The translations under genes were made by a program, and so were the position numbers. Positions 1 to 12,420 of a stretch of DNA of 64,000 nucleotides are shown in pieces. The notes under the pieces are model-generated. The model searched no databases, was not told the DNA's origin, and was given only the letters and a program-made list of their open reading frames with translations. Origin of the DNA: Mangifera indica (Eukaryota > Streptophyta > Magnoliopsida > Sapindales > Anacardiaceae); the NCBI RefSeq assembly GCF_011075055.1, contig NC_058149.1:3447830-3511829 (forward strand), given 5' to 3'. Numbering within the stretch: position 1 is the stretch's first letter; each line of letters starts with the position of its first letter.

Positions 1-3000
1 TACACGAAGTAACTCGACACGACATGACACAAATTGACTTAAATATTTTGGAGAAATATAACTTTAATAAAATTTGTTAGAGATATATTATTGAAATGTT
101 GAAAAATAATATCAACAACGGTAGAAATTTTTATAGATTGTATATAGTTATATTTTTATATAATTATAGTTACTCATATTATTATTTATTTTTATTTAAA
201 AATTTTATTTTATTATTAAGTAGTAAGAATTTAATTTGGTTAGTTAGATTGTAGATATATTTTAAAGGTTTTACTCATATTATAATTATATATTGTATCT
301 TTATAGTAAGAATTTGAAATATTTATCGATTATGTGTAGTTGTATCTTTGTATAATTATAATTACTTATAATATTTTTTATTTTTATTTAAATATGTCAT
401 TTTATTGTTAAATAGTAAGAATTTGATTTGATTAGTCAAATTATTGACATATTTTAAAAGTCTTAGTATGTAAATTTTTAAACCATTTGTCAATAAGGCA
501 AAATATTATATTTTATGTTTTATTAATTATAAGTTAGAGTAATTAGGTGAATAAATTAATACGATAAAAAAACTTTTGAGAGTGAAATTAAGAGATAATT
601 TTAAGTTAATTTATGTCGGATTGGGTTAACTTAAATATTTAAGGATTAGGTTAAAGTTAAAAAATTTTAACATAATTTTAAATCAGATTAGATTAGAGTC
701 GAAGGTTTTTAACATAAAATCTTAATTAATACAATACAAACACAATTAGATAACACAAACTAGGTCTATTTATCCCATTATAATTATTCCTCTTGACATG
801 CTTCACCTCCAAGTTTTAAAGTTCCTTTGTTTTTTTTTTTTTTTTTAAAATAAAGGTGTCTATAAATTTCATGAAAGCTCTTCTTTCCATGTTTTATATT
901 TTCAAAAAGTTCCAACATTTCAGTCATTTCATTGGTGTTATATACCATAGTTATTTAACTTATTTATTACATAACATTTTAGATTATTAAATTGAAAGTT
1001 CGTAAAAATAAAAAATAAAAAAACCAGTACAAATAATCCCGACAACATAACATAGTTAAAGAATACAAAAAAATATAACTTCTAAGGGGTAACTTGAGTA
1101 ACAAAAAATGAAACTCCATATATAAAATAGCATGGGTTAAGTCTTTTATGATGACATATTATATAAGATTAAACTTTTGACTTAACTAATTTAATAATTG
1201 TGGAGTCAATTATCAGACTTAAAGTTTAATCTATTCAATATAGTTGGTTCGACTATGATGGGATGGTTGGCTCTGATGAGGTTTTGTTTAAAAAAACACA
1301 CACAAAAATATAGATGAAAATAGCTATCAACACTCCGGAAAACAATAAATTTATGTATGAACCAAATAAAGTTATTATTTTATAAATTTATTATTTTGTT
1401 TTGCTTGTAACAAGATTTATTCCTTGTGAGAAAATTTCTCATTACCAACTAATGTAAGGAATTCAAAATCTTGCACAAGTTACACTACAATAGCCGCGGT
1501 GAAATTTTGATATTGGACTATAATATCCACTATGGTGATATAAATTAAGTGTAGAAAGAGAGTTGAAAAAATTGTGACTTTTTAACATGGTTCCACCCTT
1601 TGCTTGATAGTCTACATTTACAATTATAATACTAATAGTTTTGAGATAATGCTTTTGCAAAGTGAATACAAAGATTACAAAGGAATGCCTTAAGGGGGAT
1701 TAGCAAACAAAAGGATATATACCTTCGTGGAGATTTTTGGGTTCGAAGGCCTTTTTACTAGACTGAAGATGGAGCAAGACCAATCCTAGGTGCAGAAGAT
1801 ATATTTGGCATCTATTTGTGTGTTACATGCCTTCCCATTTTCCCTTGATAATCCTTCATATTTATAGGAATGAGGTTATAGTGTTTTGATGTATAAATTC
1901 GAAATTCAAATTATAACATTAACTTCTTAAACAATTACATTGAAAATAAAATCATGGTCAAGACAACTAAGGAAGTTATTGTTTTCTTTTATGGGTAGAT
2001 GACAGAATAGGTGCCAATTAGAATGAGGTGTTCTTTGGTTAAGAGATGTTTGTTTGCCAGTCAAAGCACGAGCTATTTGTTTGTACTGATTGGTTACTTT
2101 TTGAGAAGACAATCCATGAGTAGGGAACTATTGTACAAAAATTATCCTCTAATTTTTGGAGTTTGGGAAAGTCTTCAAAAACTTCTTCTATTGTCTACTT
2201 GGATTAATGCCACTTAGAGATTGCAAGATCTTCATGAATAAGAACTTTTTTAGTTGGTAGAATTAGGAGGTCTGTATAGTTTGGTTTAAACCTTAAAACC
2301 TGACCGAACTATTAAAATATTAAGTTTGGTTTAATTTGTAAAATTGTTTAATTTTTGTTGATAAACTAAAAAAAATAGTTTTCAATTTAAGTTACGGTTT
2401 GGGTAATTTTTATACTGAACTAAACCGTATTATTTTATAATATATATTTATAATTATATTTGATAAAATTTTTTAATAAATAATTAAATGTACAACTTAC
2501 GTTTTTATATTTATTTGAATCATTCTCCTACGTTTATAATGAAATGAATATTTAGCATTATTATTGTGATCTATTTAAACTAATATTGTTCACAAAACTT
2601 ATTCTACATGTGTAAGATGACAATATCACCCACTGGATTCTTCGAATCACAAAACAAGAATCATAATGTAGCACGTCAATTGACAACCAATGCCAAAAAA
2701 ACATGTAAATTTGTGTCATCATTCCTCTAAGCAAGACGAGACGGTAACATTTTGATAGAATTTGATGGAGTCACCGAATTCTAACCTTTTGTTTTGTTAT
2801 AGAAGGTGGTAAAAAATAAAACTATACATAACAACTTACTGTATTAATATATGATTCAAAAATACAGTTATTTAGTTTTTTTTATTCAAAATTATCTAAT
2901 CACATATTTGTATTTTAATTTATAAGAATAGATTAATAAATTTATGTATACATGCAGCATTATTTGAGAACAAAAGTTTCAATTGCCAACTGTAGCCAAA

Positions 3001-3446
3001 TGACATTGAAAGAATTCCCTATCGAATCCTGCGCCATGGGAACCGCCGATGGTGCGATAAGTATTTTTCTTTTCTTTTTTATGGAATTAAATAAATATAT
3101 TTTGGGAAGACTAGGCAATTGGAGAGAGAAAAGTAATTCGGTCAAGTTCTTGGCCCGAGTTGGCCCATGAAGCCCATCAATGATTCCAAACTGTAGGCCT
3201 AAAGAAATTAAGAAATAATGCTCCTCTGGCAATGAAATTGGCCCAGAACATAAATGCAGAAATGTAGATGATTATTATTGTAATTATAGTTACAAGAAAA
3301 AGTTACCAACCTTAGTGATGACTAGGATTGCAAAGAATGAAAGAACCTGAATCTACCAATAAATAATTAACAACTGCAAACCATAATTTACAATGAAAGA
3401 ATTCATATTAATAGATGTTTCGGTTTCCCAAAATTTTAACTTTAGT
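1..3446. other. AT-rich intergenic region, no gene recognised
   Basis: Very AT-rich DNA with many stops in all frames. Short open frames of 60-90 codons (for example near 1.46-1.66, 2.0-2.2 and 2.95-3.23 kb) show no recognisable domain, and some overlap on opposite strands, as expected by chance. A short CGACACGACATGACAC stretch sits near position 16. Between about 2270 and 2432 the sequence carries GGTTTGGTTTAAACC-like and ACTAAACCG-like ends, a look often seen in small hAT-type non-autonomous elements, but I could not define its ends. Nothing else can be supported here. Confidence 0.6.
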
Positions 3447-4486
3447 CTAGGAGGTGGAGCTGCATTCTGCAGGAAGGCCCTGGGGAAATCTCTTGGTGTC
3501 ACTGCAATAATTGTATATCATGTAATTCTTTTGAACCCATTTCAATCTCTCTTGACTTGTTGTGTCAAGCTCTTGAGAGAGCCAGGCGCTGGAGGAAGAA
3601 GAAGGTGAGTTTGAATTGCAGGAAGATGCACCATTAGACCAAACACAAGCATCAGCATTGAAGTTTCTGTAGGAAGCAGTGAAAGGAGCTTGACTCCAAT
3701 CTGTCTTCACAAGTCCACCTCTGGTAGCCCAGTCATCAGCATTCCAGAGTGAAGAGTATATTCTCATTGGCTGATTCTTTGGGAATGGAACACCAATTGA
3801 TTCTGAGTTCTTGAATTCTCTTATGGGAGTGCCATCCACGGAGAAGCTGAATTCACAAACAAAAACATTAGTAAGTCTAAATAGAATAAGAAAAGTAACA
3901 AACCAATATAGAGATTCGATTTGGGGCAAGTAATCTACATAAATACTCACATAATGCGCTCAGGATTCCATAGAATGGAATAGGTGTGGAAATCAGCAGT
4001 TGGGTCAAACCAGAGATAGAACTGTTGTTCTCTGTTACCTTTTCCTTGGCTGAATACATTAGTGTGAAGAATGTAAGGATCACCACTTAAATTTCCCAGG
4101 AATTCGAAGTCTATCTCATCCCATGTAGACCCTTTCGAGGATAACTGCAAATTTGAAGTCATTTTAGTGACATGAACATACGAAGAAATTTAACCAAATG
4201 ATCCAGTCAATAGAATTAAGGAACATACATAGTAAGCAGTGACAGTGCCAGCAGAGTTTCCAGGGACAAGCTTAAGCTGCATATCAATCTTGCCAAATAG
4301 ATACTCGTTCTTGGACTGGAAGCCAGAGCCAGAGGCTTTATCAAGAGACAGAGTAAGAAGCTCCCCATTGTTAAGCAGCTTGCCACGGCCATCTCCCCAA
4401 GTGATATCAAAATTTTCGTTCAAGCTACCGGCAAAAGCAACCATCAAAGAACCAAAAAGAAGAACCAATTGCAACATTGAAGCCAT
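3447..4486 (-). CDS. XTH: Xyloglucan endotransglucosylase/hydrolase, group II (XTH22/23-like), 3 exons
   Basis: Cuts and religates (or hydrolyses) xyloglucan in the apoplastic cell wall; glycoside hydrolase family 16. Exons on the minus strand are 4486-4229, 4144-3951 and 3846-3447, with GT-AG introns, giving 258+194+400 bp and 283 aa plus stop TAG. The start at 4486 is chosen because it opens a hydrophobic signal peptide (residues 1-20, [20 protein letters not shown]); a farther in-frame ATG at 4666 would bury it and lies upstream of the TATA box. The active-site motif [11 protein letters not shown] is at residues 94-104, with nucleophile E96 and acid/base E100, followed at once by the N-glycosylation site NLS. 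The C-terminal XET domain has the family cysteines (ACVW, SSC, YNYC, PAEC). A serine run sits near the C-terminus. Trp before DEIDFEF is normal in the XTH22-25 subgroup, so I see no defect. A paralogue with identical exon 2 and 3 lengths lies at 16370-17429. Confidence 0.95.
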
Positions 4487-4591
4487 AAAAGCTTTGATTG
4501 AAGAGAACAATAATATGTAAAAGTAAGTGAAGTTTGAATTGTGATTATAGTGGGAGTGAAGGCGATGAGCGGATTGATGACAAAGGTTTGT

Positions 4592-4599
4592 ATTTATAG
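4592..4599 (-). promoter_or_regulatory. Putative TATA box of the first XTH
   Basis: On the minus strand the sequence reads TATAAATA, about 106 bases upstream of the ATG at 4486. That leaves a normal plant 5' UTR of roughly 70-80 bases. The call rests on position and consensus only. Confidence 0.55.
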
Positions 4600-4859
4600 T
4601 GTGCAGAAGTGAAGAGGAAAGTGATAGGAAGGGAGAATACGCTAAGCTGGGTACAGTTGTTGACATGCAAAAGCGCTAAAAGGTAAAGCTGGAGGTATCG
4701 CAATCAATGACAATGGAAGCCAGCCGAGATATATTTTAATACTGTGAAGAAGCAGTAGTACACGGTTTGGTTTAACTTTCTAGGAAAGTGATTGCGCTAC
4801 TGTATGCGGCCTGTTGTTGGGTGTCTGTCGCCATCACCAGCTGACTCACGTGTTGTTAA

Positions 4860-6449
4860 TGTAAATTAATACACTTAAATAAGAAAATTTTAATTTTATT
4901 ATAATTTTACACATGTTTGATTAATTTAATGTAATATATTAAAAATACGTAATTAGATATATAGATAATTTATTATCACATTTTATATATAATTTTATTT
5001 TTAATTTAAAATTACTCAATTAAATAATAATACATAATATATATTTAATTGTATATTAAAAATTACATATATAATTTTATTATTAAAAATAAATAAAATA
5101 ATATTTTAATGTTATTTTATTATTATTAAACAAATACAACTATTATTTATATATATCAATTTATCAAAACATATTATTAATTCATATCTATTAATTTTTG
5201 AATAATATTATATGTACCTACTTTAAGTATATAAATGAATGTAAACTTATGTGTTATTATGTGTATTATTAATTTAAAATTACCTGATTACTTAATTGTA
5301 TAATCAAATATATATATACATATATACCAAATTTGAGTACACATATAATATTTTATTATATAATTGTTTATACATATCTATATTATACACATATTTATAT
5401 ACTAAAGTGGGTGCCCAAATTTGCCAACAAGCACCATGTTATATTAATTTATGGACCATATTCAACGAAAAAGTTGATATATATATATATATATATATAT
5501 TAACCACAAATTTGCAATGAATGGATATTCATATGGCACGTGGTGTCCTCTAAAATTCTTTCCCCTCAAATTCAGTGAAACAAAGAGCGAACAAAACTGT
5601 AGAACAAAAATGGGTTGAATAACTTAGAAAAAAAAAAAAAAAAGGTTGAATAGCCAAAAACGTAAATACAATTTGCCAAAATTTGAAAGTAATCAACTAT
5701 TATATATTGAGTAAAATACTTTTCTACTTTTAGTTAGTATAAATAATATTTTTATACATAAAACAACAATACTAAAAAATGAGATTATTATTTTATTTTT
5801 TAAAATTATTATATAACTCTAAATTAAAAATAATTTTTTAAACAACTAAATTATATAAAAAAAATTCTTTCTTTTCATTTTTTTTTTTTTTTGCCCTCAC
5901 ACTTTTTTTCTCTCTTTATATAGATATTTGTATTTTTGTTGTAAATTCACACTATAAGGAATAAATTGTAATTTTGGAAATATTGAAGTTCTTTTTAAAA
6001 ATTCTATTAGAAATTCAAAAAAAGTTTTGAAGTCTTTCAAAAAATTTTGAAACATTATCTCCCCCCAATAGTTTCAAAAATAATAGCTACACCCCAAAAA
6101 ATTGAATATAATACAACAAATTATAGGTGTAAATGTCATATTATAACTATTAAGGTTGTATAGTAATTGCAAAATATATGGAGGTTTAAAAAAAATTTAA
6201 AGATTAATTTGTGAGTTTTTAAATTTTTCTAAAGGTTAACTTGTCATTGTCAAAGTATTTGGGTCTAATAAAAAACTAGTAATTTTTTAAATTAATGGAT
6301 AGTAAAAACCTTTACACTTAACAAAATTTAATTTTGATTAAAAAAATGTCATTTATGCTAACTAAAAGGTGAAAAAATGTTTTTAGGCCGACCCTACAAT
6401 ATAACTAAGCTGGCTTGCTAAGTACTATAAGAATTAATTTGACTAGGTC
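4860..6449. other. AT-rich intergenic region with a short (AT)n tract
   Basis: No gene is seen. The stretch 4960-5110 carries the AT-rich motif (AAATTAAAAATAAAATAAT / ATTTAATCATATAATGA type) that recurs at several other places in the window and behaves like a high-copy MITE family. An (AT)n run lies at about 5478-5500. Poly-A and poly-T runs are common. The open frame at 5296-5520 is a translation of this low-complexity DNA. Confidence 0.6.
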
Positions 6450-7070
6450 AAACAACTATTTTCCACCCAAGTTTTGTTGAACTAACAAATTCTCACATGT
6501 AAAATTAAAAAAAAAAACTTATTTTTCAACAGTTTGTTAAAATCAATAGTTAATTTTAACAGTTAAATGATATTTATTTAATTTGTATATTATTATAATA
6601 GAGGTGTATTATGGGAAGTCAATGTTATTTATCAAAATCTTACTATAGATAAATGAATATTTTTCCTATCTTATTTAAAAAATTATCTTATTCACCTTAT
6701 ATATTTTAAAAATATAATATAGTTTCTATAATTTATAATATGACATTATCAATTTTAAAATTGTTGAGGGACATATTAAAAGTTTTCAAATTTCAAAAAC
6801 ACCCTAAACTTTTTTCAAATTAAAAAACTCCCTAAAAATTTCATTAATAACCCTAATATTTTTAAAAATTACAAATAACCCCAAACATATGTTTGTATGT
6901 CATTGACATCCCTATTTATATATATATTGATTGAAATTAATATAAATTAGGATATAAAATTATTCACTAAAATTTTGGGAGAAGCATGTTTCTTAGCTTG
7001 AAGTCTCTTTTTTATCTTAACGGTATGAAATATGTTAATTCATCAAACCTTGGGTGGGAATTAATTGTTT
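6450..7070. mobile_element. Candidate MITE with ~45-bp imperfect terminal inverted repeats
   Basis: The left end reads AAACAACTATTTTCCACCC and the reverse complement of the right end reads AAACAATTAATTCCCACCC. Similarity continues inward for about 45 bases (CAAG-TTTTG-TGAA-TAACA). The element would be 621 bp with no coding capacity. The CCCACCCAAGG core resembles the ends of the longer foldback at 53273-54046, so the two may be related Mutator-type elements. No clear target-site duplication is visible. Confidence 0.5.
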
Positions 7071-7371
7071 GCTCATAATTATTGTCTTCTTCTAATGTAT
7101 TAAAAAATTATCTTTAATTTTGTTATAATTTTATAATATTTAATTAATTTTTTAATATAGTAAAAATATTTAAGTAAAATAATTTTGAATAAAACTATAC
7201 ATACATATTTTTTGTATTAAAAATAAAATAACACGTAATAATTATTTAATCATATAATGACGTATCATTTATATACATAAATTATATAAAATATATATAA
7301 AATATTATTCAATAATATTTTATTATTCTTTTGTTAATATTAAACCAATGCGACAATTATATATATATTTT

Positions 7372-8220
7372 TGTAATCGTTGATAGATTTTCCAAAATGA
7401 CACATTTCATTCTGTGCCATAAAATTGATGACGCTACTAATATTGTTGATTCGTTTATAGGGATATAGTACACTTACAAGGAGTTCCAAAGAGCATTGTG
7501 TCTGATTAAGATGTTAAGTTTCTCAGCTATTTCTGAAAGGTATTATAGAGAAAATTAGGTTTGAAGCTCTTATTTTCCACTACATGTCACCTACAATCCA
7601 ACAAGCAAACTGAAGTAGTAAATAGGACATTAACTCAATTATTGCTTGTTGTGATTGAAAAGAACTTAAAAACTTAGGAGGAATGTTTACCACACGTAGA
7701 ATTTGCATATAATAGGATGATGTATTTTACTATAGGTTGTTCTTCGTTTAAGATCATTTATGGTTTTAATCCATTAACTCCTTTGGAACTTTTGCCATTA
7801 CCTGTTGATGAGAGAACTAGCTTAGATGGGAAAAGAAAAACGGAGCTTATAAAGTAGATTCATGAGAAGGTTAAACAAAACATTGAAAAACGAATTAAGC
7901 ATTTTATTAAACAAACTAACAAAGGAAGGAAGAAGGTGGTATTTCAACCAAGAGATTGGATGTGGGTACACATGCAAAAAGAAAGATTTCCTTAGCAACG
8001 AAAGTCAAAACTCCACCCAAAGGGAGATTGTTCATTTCAAGTTCTCGAGTGAATTGGAGATAATGCCTACAGATTGGATCTTCCAAGTGAGTACAATATA
8101 AGTGCTATTTTTATTGTGTCTGATTTATCTTTGTTTGATGATGTAGATTTAAGGGCAAATCCTTCTCAAGAGAGGAGAGTAATAGAGACATCATCAAAGC
8201 ATTGATCAGAGCACCGAGCC
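7372..8220 (+). pseudogene. Decayed Ty3/gypsy integrase and pol C-terminus
   Basis: Across several frames the sequence gives pieces of the gypsy integrase core and the following tether region: [11 protein letters not shown] at 7378, then HKIDDATNI, a VSD-like segment, [17 protein letters not shown] near 7600, [10 protein letters not shown] near 7685, [15 protein letters not shown] near 7760, then VKQNIEKRIKHFIKQTNKG near 7870 and a basic segment around 7930-8100. Frameshifts and stops interrupt it throughout, so it is dead. The 79-codon open frame at 7862-8101 is out of frame with the ancestral protein. Upstream gag, protease and RT are absent, so only the 3' half of the element is left. Confidence 0.85.
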
Positions 8221-9025
8221 ACAAAGTTGATCCACTTCAAATATCAGTAAGACTAATTACGAGGAGTTGAGCCAAGAAGTTGCAACAAACCTTAAATTTG
8301 ACTCATAAAAAAGCTTTGGTCCAAATCAAGCATCATGGAGGCCGATTGGGTTAAGGAAGGCACTAAGGAACTAGTTAATTTGATTTAGTTCTCCGTTCAA
8401 AAAGGATTAGAGGAATTAACCATAGGGGGTAAAAGCCTAATCCAAGAGTACCATGTCATATTCAGCCATCAAGGAAGCATTCAAAAGAAGGCATCAAAGC
8501 ATGCCTTGGTCAGACGTAGGATTATGTTATTATTATTTTTGTAATGGGCTAAGACTTGTTTTATTAAAGCCCAAACTTTTATCTAAGTAATGTGTTATGT
8601 AATTTGGCCACTTAAATTAGCTATTTTTAAAGCCTAAATATCATATTGGTTTTTAACTTAGGTTATTGGGTATTTAATTAGTTAATGAGTTTAGGTAAAT
8701 TGGGTAGTCCATTAGGTTAAGGTCAAGTTAAGCCTTTAGGGTTTGTAGAGACTATTTTAAAAAACAATTTTTTTGGAGGAATGAACAGTAAGCATGAGTT
8801 TTAACCTTGTTTTCAAGATTTCAACTTCTTAATTCAAAACTATCAAAAACTTATCAAGGTTCATCCTTTGTGGCACTCTAATCACTAATCTATACAAGAT
8901 TCATACGAAGTTCACTCGTTTCAAGTTAAGGTGGAACTTGTTTCAATCCTAGACAAAGATCAATTCTTGATAGAGTTTCAGCATTGTCGTTGAAGTTCAA
9001 ATTCCAAAAGGTGGAATGGGCTAAG

Positions 9026-10026
9026 TGTGACGGGCACACAGTTTACAGTTTGATATTATTTTCTTTATAAGCCAACTGTTCCATATGAAGTCCAACTCGT
9101 TCCTACTTTTTATTATGCAAATTTCACACTTTGACCATTTTGTAATGCTTTGACATATTCTTTGGTCATGTTAAAACTTTTAAATTATGTTTTTATCATC
9201 ATCAAAACATTAGAGGTCAAACAAAAATATTATATGAGGAAAAAGGTTGTGTATGACTAAAAGGGGATACACTCTCATGAGTCCTAAAGGACTCGCCCAT
9301 GTAGGAAGGGTAGAAGAAAGAAAAGAGAAAAAGAACTAAGCCAAAGATTGAGGGGTCATCCTGAGAGTTAGAAAAGAGCTGATATGGTCACACTAGTCAG
9401 AAATTTGGGAAGAGGTTCTATAGTGACTGCACGAGCCATAGTTTAATCCGAAAGTTAAAACATATCGCTAAGATGTTCCCAAGTTCAATTTGAGCACAAA
9501 GATGAGACATAAAACCTATCATTATCCTAACGAGAGTTCAATATCTAACTCTAGATGATAGAGATAGTATGGGATGAGACCAAGGGTATGTTAGGGATTA
9601 TATAAAAGTTAACAATAGAGTCTCTTATTTACTGAGTGTTTTATCACTCATTCTTTTACCTATATGTGTAAGAATAGGTGATCATGATAGCTATGGGATG
9701 AGTGGTGATTTGTAGACATAAAGATGAGGATGGCATTTTGTCGTTTCTAGATGTTTTTAGTTTATGTACTTCTTTTTGCTTTTATCTATTTGGTTACACA
9801 TGTCCATGACTTTTTAGTTTATTTTTTTATGTTTGGGGCATTTTTTGTATGTTTCCAACACTTGTGTTTTAAAAGGGCATTTTCATAATTTTTACCAACT
9901 AATAAATGAAGTTTTATTTAATAAATTCCTGAGATTTTATTTATGATTTAAGATTGTGTGCATGCTCAAACAACCTAATGAGTGAAAATTTTCTCTAGAG
10001 GGTAGTACTTTTAAAGGGGTGTTACA
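9026..10026 (+). mobile_element. Probable 3' LTR of the gypsy remnant
   Basis: A purine-rich tract (AAAAGGTGGAATGGG, about 9006-9020) precedes TGTGACGGG. The block closes about 1 kb later with GGGGTGTTACA, giving TG...CA ends typical of Ty3/gypsy LTRs (TGTAACACCC style). It lies about 0.8 kb downstream of the integrase remnant, where a 3' LTR should sit. The 8220-9005 interval is non-coding and fits the element's 3' untranslated region. No target-site duplication is obvious and no second LTR is in the window, so the ends are provisional. Confidence 0.4.
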
Positions 10027-10640
10027 GACAATTTATAACAGTCGATGAATTAGAACATGTAGCAACCAAATCATCCATATAAACAAGTAGAATCATAATT
10101 GAAGTAGAGGTACAACGAATGAATTGTGAGGGATCAGACTGGTTATTGACAAACCCATAGTTAAGTAAAAATGAGTACATCCGATAATACCACACTTGAA
10201 GAACCTATTTAAGGTCATATATAGCCTTAATGAGATGACAAACATGAGATGGTTAGCTAGGGTCGATAAAATTAGGAGTTTGCTCTATGAATACTTCTTC
10301 AGTAAGATACCTTTAAAAGAAAGCATTTTTTATATTAAGTTGACATAGTGACCGGTCATACATAGTAATGAGAGCAAGAATTGCATGGATAATAGTCGAC
10401 TTGACAATAGGATTGAATGTTTCTACAAAATCCATGCTAGCTTGTTGGTGAAAACCCTTGACAACCAAATACGTCTTATATATCTCAACAAACCTATCAA
10501 CACAATGTTTGACCCTGTAAATCCAACAATAATCAACCAAATTCTACTAAAGAAACAATAAAACAAGAACCCAAGTGTTGTTTCTCATTAGAGCATCATA
10601 TTCCTTGCTCATCATCTGACTCTAATGTCAAAAGGATTGA
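10027..10640 (-). pseudogene. Decayed Ty1/copia reverse transcriptase fragment
   Basis: Read on the minus strand from about 10640 downward it shows a pre-RT segment (SKEYDALMRNNTWVLV), then TYLVVKGFHQQASMDFVETF-P-VK at about 10470-10410 and LCQLNIKNAFF ending at 10313. Further RT-like pieces (EEVFIEQTPNF, AIYDLK, LLVYMDDL) follow down to about 10030. The YMDDL-like catalytic motif is recognisable. Stops and shifts between pieces make it non-functional. No LTR or PBS belonging to it was found nearby. Confidence 0.85.
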
Positions 10641-11127
10641 GCTTACTTAAAGGTGGTAGGCTCATGGAAGATAGGATTAAGTACTTTGACAATAAAAGCC
10701 CAAGAAAGCATATGAGGAGAGGAAGTCATGATCTCATTGATGCTTCAAAACTTGGGCTTGATAGGTAGTGTCTCAGAGAAATTTCAAAACTTAGGCTTCA
10801 AAAGTTTGCCAGTCTAAAAGGTCAATAGGATAGAATATTGAATAACAAAGAATTTTATCTTCCTTGTTTTTCTCTTAAAGTATCAGAAAAATTATAGAAA
10901 GACTCTTACATAAAGCATCAAACTCGAATTTATTTTTATTTTTAGCTCCAGAATATTTTGTATTAAGTTAACATTAACCTGTAGTGTTTTCTGCCTTTTC
11001 TTTTTATTAGCTTGACTTCGTTTGTATCTCTTTGTTGATTGAAAAAGATTGACGTGAATGAAGGAAAATGATTAATAATTCATGGTTTATACATATGTTA
11101 TGTAATCTATATATAAATGAAATAAAC

Positions 11128-11130
<3 letters not shown>

Positions 11131-11178
<48 letters not shown>

Positions 11179-11285
11179 GTGTGTGTATATATATATACAT
11201 ATACATACATATATATACATATATATATATACATATATATGTATATATATTTATACATACACACACACACACATATATATATTTG
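11131..11285. repeat. Compound microsatellite (AT)n-(TATG)n-(TG)n ... (TACA)n-(CA)n
   Basis: About 155 bp of alternating purine-pyrimidine sequence. (AT)n leads into TATG and GTGTGT units. After a mixed ATACAT core the complementary TACATACACACACACACA units appear, so the two halves can pair as a hairpin or cruciform. The open frames on both strands here (105 and 138 codons) are just translations of the repeat. Confidence 0.9.
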
Positions 11286-11459
11286 GGTAGGAATTGAAAC
11301 CCGCCTGAAACTTGTAAGGTTGGTTCCTGAATGTTTTAAGGGTATTCGAACCTGCTCTCCCCTATTTTCAACCTCACTCAACTGAAGGGGATTTAGTTTG
11401 TTGTCCAGGAGGATCCTGAACATCTTCTTCTAAGTTGGAGGCTTGGGGTGAATGAGTGG

Positions 11460-12420
11460 GAAACTCATTTCTATCTTCAAATCTGCGTAACTTTTCTACT
11501 AATCAAATTTTGATTTTCAGCTTTTGCTTAACTATTTTGTATGCTAAAAAATGTGATTGTCTTGATTAATTTTGTTCTATGGATTCAAGAGTTATGAACT
11601 TGGTCTCATGGATATATGCTATGGTTATAGTTAAACTATGAAAAAATCAATTATTACCTTTAGGCATGCTGCTCTTTTATGTTTAATTTCGTATTATTTA
11701 CTATATATAATTAATTAATTTATAATATATCAAATAATTTTTTATCAAATGATTGCTATTCTTATCAACGTCTAATCAAAATCAAATACTAACAAGAAAA
11801 AACACTTTTTTCACACAAGATTTGACCCAAAAAAGGTTTTTCCGTCATTGATGACATATATCATACTTTTTCACCAAAAATTTAGCTCCGTTAATACCAC
11901 AAAAAAAAAATTCTAACATAGTGTTAGAAAGTAAAATTACCATATAATTTCTAATTATTTTTCTTTTCAAAATTATCATATCATCCCAAATTAACAAAAA
12001 TTAAAAATATATATATAAAATTTAGATTTGAATTTACATCAACATCATCTTTTTTTTTTTTCTTTTCTCTCCTTTCAATTTGACCCTCTTCTTTGTGGAT
12101 GCCTCGGTAAGCCCCCGCCATCACCATTGAGCCGTCACCTCTTACCTCAACAAACAAACTTCTCGAAAAAACCCATTCATTCTTAAAATCTCTAATTCAC
12201 ATTGTAACTTCTTTGGTGTCATAATGTTAATCATATTAGCAAGAAGCTATGCAACCCCCTTACCAATGTGAAGAAGTAATGAGAAGAAATGATAGAGATT
12301 TGTATGTGGTGAAGGCGGCATAGTTGTTGTAGTGGTGAATGCAGAAAAATGAGCACTAGGGTAAAGTTTCTAAACTTTTGTAAAGACTAAATTAGTAAAA
12401 ACAGGTTAACGTGTCATAGT
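11460..12420 (+). repeat. Dispersed repeat A, copy 1
   Basis: About 1 kb that aligns by eye with 40900-41890. Shared landmarks in the same order are CTTCAAATCTG at the start, TAATCAAATTTTGATTTT, TGTATGCTAAAA, CATGGATATA, a run of CCAAAA...ACACTTTT, GAATTTACATCAACA, a CTTTGACCCTCTT segment, AGCTATGCAAC, and AGTTTCTAAACTTTTG at the end. A third, partial copy is at 17610-17757. No coding capacity is seen. It could be a solo LTR or part of an unclassified element; I could not find matching terminal features. Confidence 0.75.

Noticed and set aside
4176..4206. Loss of the XTH active-site His (HDEIDFEF changed to WDEIDFEF)
   Set aside because: Trp at this place is the normal form in the XTH22-25 subgroup; both catalytic Glu are present.
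4487..4666. Longer N-terminus for the first XTH from the ATG at 4666
   Set aside because: It would add about 60 residues before the signal peptide and start upstream of the TATAAATA box at 4592-4599.
7862..8101. 79-codon frame as a small gene
   Set aside because: The ancestral gypsy integrase tail is readable in another frame of the same DNA.
11007..11423. 138- and 105-codon frames over the microsatellite
   Set aside because: They encode Tyr/Ile runs from (TA)n and occur on both strands; low-complexity artefacts.
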